Of a stretch of DNA of 64,000 bases, positions 61,145-64,000 are shown piece by piece. A program made the position numbers and the translations under genes. The DNA lies in the NCBI RefSeq assembly GCF_900112815.1, contig NZ_FOND01000009.1:62001-126000 (forward strand). Direction: 5' to 3'. How positions within the stretch are numbered: position 1 is the stretch's first letter; the number at the start of each line of letters is the position of its first letter. Under the pieces are notes generated by a model. It saw nothing but the letters and a program-made list of their open reading frames with translations, made no database searches and was not told the DNA's origin. The DNA is from Blastococcus tunisiensis (GTDB lineage Bacteria > Actinomycetota > Actinomycetes > Mycobacteriales > Geodermatophilaceae).

Positions 61145-64000
61145 ATGAGCCAGACCGCCGACCAGCCGCACGTCGAGCCGACGTCCGGTGACGTGCCGCC
61201 GCACCGCTACACGCCCGCGCTGGCCCAGCAGATCGAGCTCGCCTGGCAGGACCGGTGGGAGGCCGACGGCACCTTCCACACCCCCAACCCGAGCGGACGG
61301 CTGAGCGCGGGCTTCGAGCGGGTGGCCGACCGGCCGAAGTACTTCCTGATGGACATGTTCCCGTACCCCTCGGGGGCAGGCCTGCACGTGGGGCACCCGC
61401 TGGGCTACCTGGGTACCGACGTGACCAGCCGGTTCCGCCGCATGGACGGCGACAACGTGCTGCACCCCATGGGCTACGACGCCTTCGGCCTGCCCGCGGA
61501 GCAGTTCGCCGTCCAGACCGGGCAGCACCCGCGGGTCACCACCGAGGCCAACATCGCGGCCATCAGGGCCCAGCTGCGCCGGCTGGGCGTCGACCACGAC
61601 GACCGCCGCAGCTTCGCCACGATCGACCCGGGCTACTACAAGTGGACCCAGTGGATCTTCCTGCAGTTGTTCGGCGCCTGGTTCGACGAGTCGGCCGGCA
61701 GGGCGCGCCCGATCGAGGAGCTGGTGGCCGAGCTGGACGCCGGGGCGCGCACGCCGGCCCCGGGGACGAACCCCTCCGGTCTGCCGTGGTCCGAGCTGGA
61801 CGAGGTGTCGCGCCGCAAGGTCGTCGACGCGCACCGGCTGGCCTACCTGCACGAGGCGCCGGTGAACTGGTGCCCGGGCCTGGGCACCGTGCTCTCCAAC
61901 GAGGAGGTCACCGCCGACGGCCGCTCCGAGCGGGGCAACTTCCCGGTGTTCCGGCGTCCGCTCAAGCAGTGGATGATGCGGATCACCGCCTACGCCGACC
62001 GGCTGATCGACGACCTGGACCGGCTGGACTGGTCCGACTCCCTGAAGCTGATGCAGCGCAACTGGATCGGCCGCTCCACCGGGGCGAAGGTCCGGTTCGC
62101 CGCCGGTCAGGAGACGGTCGAGGTCTTCACCACCCGCCCCGACACGCTGTTCGGCGCCACCTACATGGTGCTGGCGCCCGAGCACCCGCTGGTCGGCGCA
62201 CTGACGGCCGAGGCGTGGCCGGACGGCACCAACGAGCGCTGGACCGGGGGAGCGGGCACGCCCGCGGAGGCGGTGCGCGACTACCAGCGGCAGGCGTCCC
62301 GCCGCTCGGAGCTGGACCGCCAGGACGCCGGCCGCGAGAAGACCGGCGTGTGGCTGGGCGTCACCGCCGTCAACCCGGTCAACGGCCGCGAGCTGCCCGT
62401 CTTCATCGCCGACTACGTGCTCACCGGGTACGGCACCGGCGCGATCATGGCCGTGCCGGGGGAGGACACCCGGGACTTCGACTTCGCGGAGGCGTTCGGG
62501 CTGCCGGTCGTGCGCACCGTCCAGCCACCGGCGGACTTCGCGGGCGGTGCGTACACCGGCAGCGGCCCGATGATCAACTCGTCCAACGACGAGATCTCGC
62601 TGGACGGCCTGGAGAAGGCCGAGGCCATCGCCCGCATCACCGAGTGGCTCGTGCAGCACGGGCACGGCGAGGCGACCACCACCTACAAGCTGCGCGACTG
62701 GCTGTTCAGCCGGCAGCGCTACTGGGGCGAGCCGTTCCCGATCGTCTACGACGAGGACGACCTGCCGGTCGCCGTCCCGACGTCGATGCTGCCCGTCCTG
62801 CTGCCCGAGGTGGACGACTACTCGCCGAAGACCTTCGCCGACGACGACGCCGACTCCGCGCCCGAGCCCCCGCTCTCCCGGGCCACCGACTGGACGACGG
62901 TCGAGCTGGACCTGGGCGACGGCCCGAAGAAGTACCGCCGGGAGACCAACACGATGCCCAACTGGGCCGGCTCGTGCTGGTACTACCTGCGCTATCTGGA
63001 CCCCGCCGACGACGAGCGGATGGTCGACCCCGCGCTGGAGGAGTACTGGCTGGGCCCCCGGGAGCCCGGCGACGTCGGCGGCGTGGACCTCTACGTCGGC
63101 GGCGTCGAGCACGCCGTCCTGCACCTGCTGTACGCCCGCTTCTGGCACAAGGTCCTGCACGACCTCGGCCACGTGTCCAGCGAGGAGCCGTTCCGCCGGC
63201 TGGTCAACCAGGGCTACATCTCCGCCTTCGCCTACACCGACGAGCGCGGCTTCTACGTGCCCGCCGCCGACGTGGAGGAGAAGGACGGCCGCTTCTTCTA
63301 CGAGGGGAGTCCGGTCAACCGCGAGTACGGCAAGATCGGCAAGAGCCTCAAGAACATGGTCACGCCGGACGAGATGATCGGCGCGTACGGCGCGGACACC
63401 TTCCGGGTCTACGAGATGTCGACCGGTCCGCTGGACCAGTCGCGCCCCTGGGAGACGAAGGCCGTCGTCGGCTCGCAGCGGCTGCTGCAGCGGATCTGGC
63501 GCGTCGTGGTCGACGAGGTCTCCGGGGCCGTGCGGGCCTCCGACGACGTGGCGGCGAGCGAGGAGACGCTGCGGGCGCTGCACCGCACCATCGCCGGCGT
63601 TCGGGACGGGTTCTCGACGCTGCGGTTCAACATCGCGATCGCCCGCATCACCGAGCTGACCAACCACCTGACCCAGGCCTACGGGGCGTCGTCGCCGCTG
63701 CCCCGGTCGGTCGTCGAGCCGCTGGTGCTGCTGGTCGCGCCGCTGGCCCCGCACCTGGCCGACGAGCTGTGGACCCGGCTGGGTCACGACGGCTCCTCGG
63801 CGTGGACCCCGTTCCCGGTCGCGGACGAGCGCTGGCTGGTCGAGGACACCGTGCAGGTCGCCGTGCAGGTCAACGGCAAGGTGCGGTCGCAGGTCAGCGT
63901 GCCGGCCGACGCCGACGCCGCGGCCCTGGAGGCGGCGGCGCGGGCCGACGACAAGATCGCCGGCTACCTGGACGGCGCCACCGTGCGGCGCGTCGTCGCC
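61145..64000 (+). CDS. leuS: Leucyl-tRNA synthetase, C-terminus cut off
   Basis: 952 codons are visible and the frame is still open at the window end; only a short C-terminal piece is missing. The class I signatures are [12 protein letters not shown] (HIGH) and KIGKSLKNM (KMSKS). The editing domain has [19 protein letters not shown] and [32 protein letters not shown] and the C-terminal [17 protein letters not shown] are typical. ATG 61145 follows CGGGAGCACCAGCG with a weak ribosome site (GGGAG). Expression is probably controlled by the leader attenuator. Confidence 0.97.
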   Translation, partial: MSQTADQPHVEPTSGDVPPHRYTPALAQQIELAWQDRWEADGTFHTPNPSGRLSAGFERVADRPKYFLMDMFPYPSGAGLHVGHPLGYLGTDVTSRFRRMDGDNVLHPMGYDAFGLPAEQFAVQTGQHPRVTTEANIAAIRAQLRRLGVDHDDRRSFATIDPGYYKWTQWIFLQLFGAWFDESAGRARPIEELVAELDAGARTPAPGTNPSGLPWSELDEVSRRKVVDAHRLAYLHEAPVNWCPGLGTVLSNEEVTADGRSERGNFPVFRRPLKQWMMRITAYADRLIDDLDRLDWSDSLKLMQRNWIGRSTGAKVRFAAGQETVEVFTTRPDTLFGATYMVLAPEHPLVGALTAEAWPDGTNERWTGGAGTPAEAVRDYQRQASRRSELDRQDAGREKTGVWLGVTAVNPVNGRELPVFIADYVLTGYGTGAIMAVPGEDTRDFDFAEAFGLPVVRTVQPPADFAGGAYTGSGPMINSSNDEISLDGLEKAEAIARITEWLVQHGHGEATTTYKLRDWLFSRQRYWGEPFPIVYDEDDLPVAVPTSMLPVLLPEVDDYSPKTFADDDADSAPEPPLSRATDWTTVELDLGDGPKKYRRETNTMPNWAGSCWYYLRYLDPADDERMVDPALEEYWLGPREPGDVGGVDLYVGGVEHAVLHLLYARFWHKVLHDLGHVSSEEPFRRLVNQGYISAFAYTDERGFYVPAADVEEKDGRFFYEGSPVNREYGKIGKSLKNMVTPDEMIGAYGADTFRVYEMSTGPLDQSRPWETKAVVGSQRLLQRIWRVVVDEVSGAVRASDDVAASEETLRALHRTIAGVRDGFSTLRFNIAIARITELTNHLTQAYGASSPLPRSVVEPLVLLVAPLAPHLADELWTRLGHDGSSAWTPFPVADERWLVEDTVQVAVQVNGKVRSQVSVPADADAAALEAAARADDKIAGYLDGATVRRVVA

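Noticed and set aside
61010-61145. T-box riboswitch before leuS
   Set aside because: No T-box core sequence or specifier-loop architecture was found; the leader-peptide model explains the hairpins better.
60950-63787. 945-codon open frame on the minus strand opposite leuS
   Set aside because: It is the antisense shadow of leuS: low-complexity Gly/Arg/Val/Asp composition, no family motif, while the plus strand shows intact HIGH and KMSKS signatures.
1-64000. CRISPR arrays, IS elements, rRNA genes, plasmid or phage origins
   Set aside because: No spaced repeats, transposase motifs, rRNA-like stretches or iteron clusters were noticed on reading either strand.

Overview
The window is about 73-74% GC by eye, with mostly G or C at third codon positions and many GTG starts. 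It carries F420-dependent genes, a GlnR-type operator, a secretin-less Tad pilus and a glnA1/glnE/glnA2/panB/lipA neighbourhood arranged as in mycobacteria. These features point to a high-GC actinobacterium, most likely Geodermatophilaceae (Blastococcus/Geodermatophilus/Modestobacter type). That placement is from recollection of gene content, not a database search. No rRNA, tRNA, IS element, prophage or CRISPR array was seen.

Layout. (1) 1-6.6 kb: end of a membrane protein, an epimerase/methyltransferase pair, a secreted-repeat lipoprotein, cobU, and a Gfo/Idh/MocA oxidoreductase coupled to an APC permease. (2) 6.7-14.5 kb: one-strand Tad/Flp pilus locus (prepilin peptidase, Flp pilin, TadE, TadG-like, CpaB, CpaE, CpaF, TadB, TadC) closed by tandem repeats and a hairpin. 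(3) 14.7-24.4 kb: mixed housekeeping and stress genes (Rv2629/Vms1-like protein, DUF2795, thioesterase, alpha/beta hydrolase, ChaB-Rho_N protein, M24 peptidase, diguanylate cyclase, cupin, F420:NADPH reductase, BtuF-like receptor). (4) 24.5-31.9 kb: panB-nadE, a tandem universal stress protein opposite a MarR regulator, then a SufR-like regulator with a DoxX-folE-ferredoxin reductase operon. (5) 32-39.4 kb: glnA2, a class I amidotransferase, glnE, an AMIN-like lipoprotein and a CDGSH protein. (6) 39.5-51.9 kb: BASS transporter, soluble GAF chemoreceptor, diiron-type oxidase, SDR, a three-subunit molybdenum hydroxylase, DUF1353 protein, a lipoprotein paralogous to the one at 37.5 kb, a MetE-like methyltransferase and another amidotransferase. 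(7) 52-57.5 kb: glnA1 with a four-site GlnR box, RDD and DUF4191 proteins, lipA, and a helical-repeat membrane protein. (8) 57.6-64 kb: F420-dependent LLM oxidoreductase, membrane GGDEF-EAL protein, and leuS behind a leader-peptide attenuator.

How the genes fit together. Nitrogen assimilation is the strongest theme: two glutamine synthetases, their adenylyltransferase, and GlnR-type sites at glnA1 (and half of one at glnA2). Several genes share one start architecture, TANNNT followed by exactly 6 nt and then ATG/GTG, as expected for leaderless transcripts. The same architecture places a short leader peptide with a CTG-CTT leucine pair in front of a terminator hairpin and leuS, which suggests leucine-dependent attenuation. 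A second regulatory unit is the SufR-like regulator, whose own promoter and the downstream DoxX promoter carry the same operator-like sequence. Many convergent gene pairs are separated by long perfect hairpins; the most elaborate, at 54.2 kb, is a three-stem cloverleaf palindrome.
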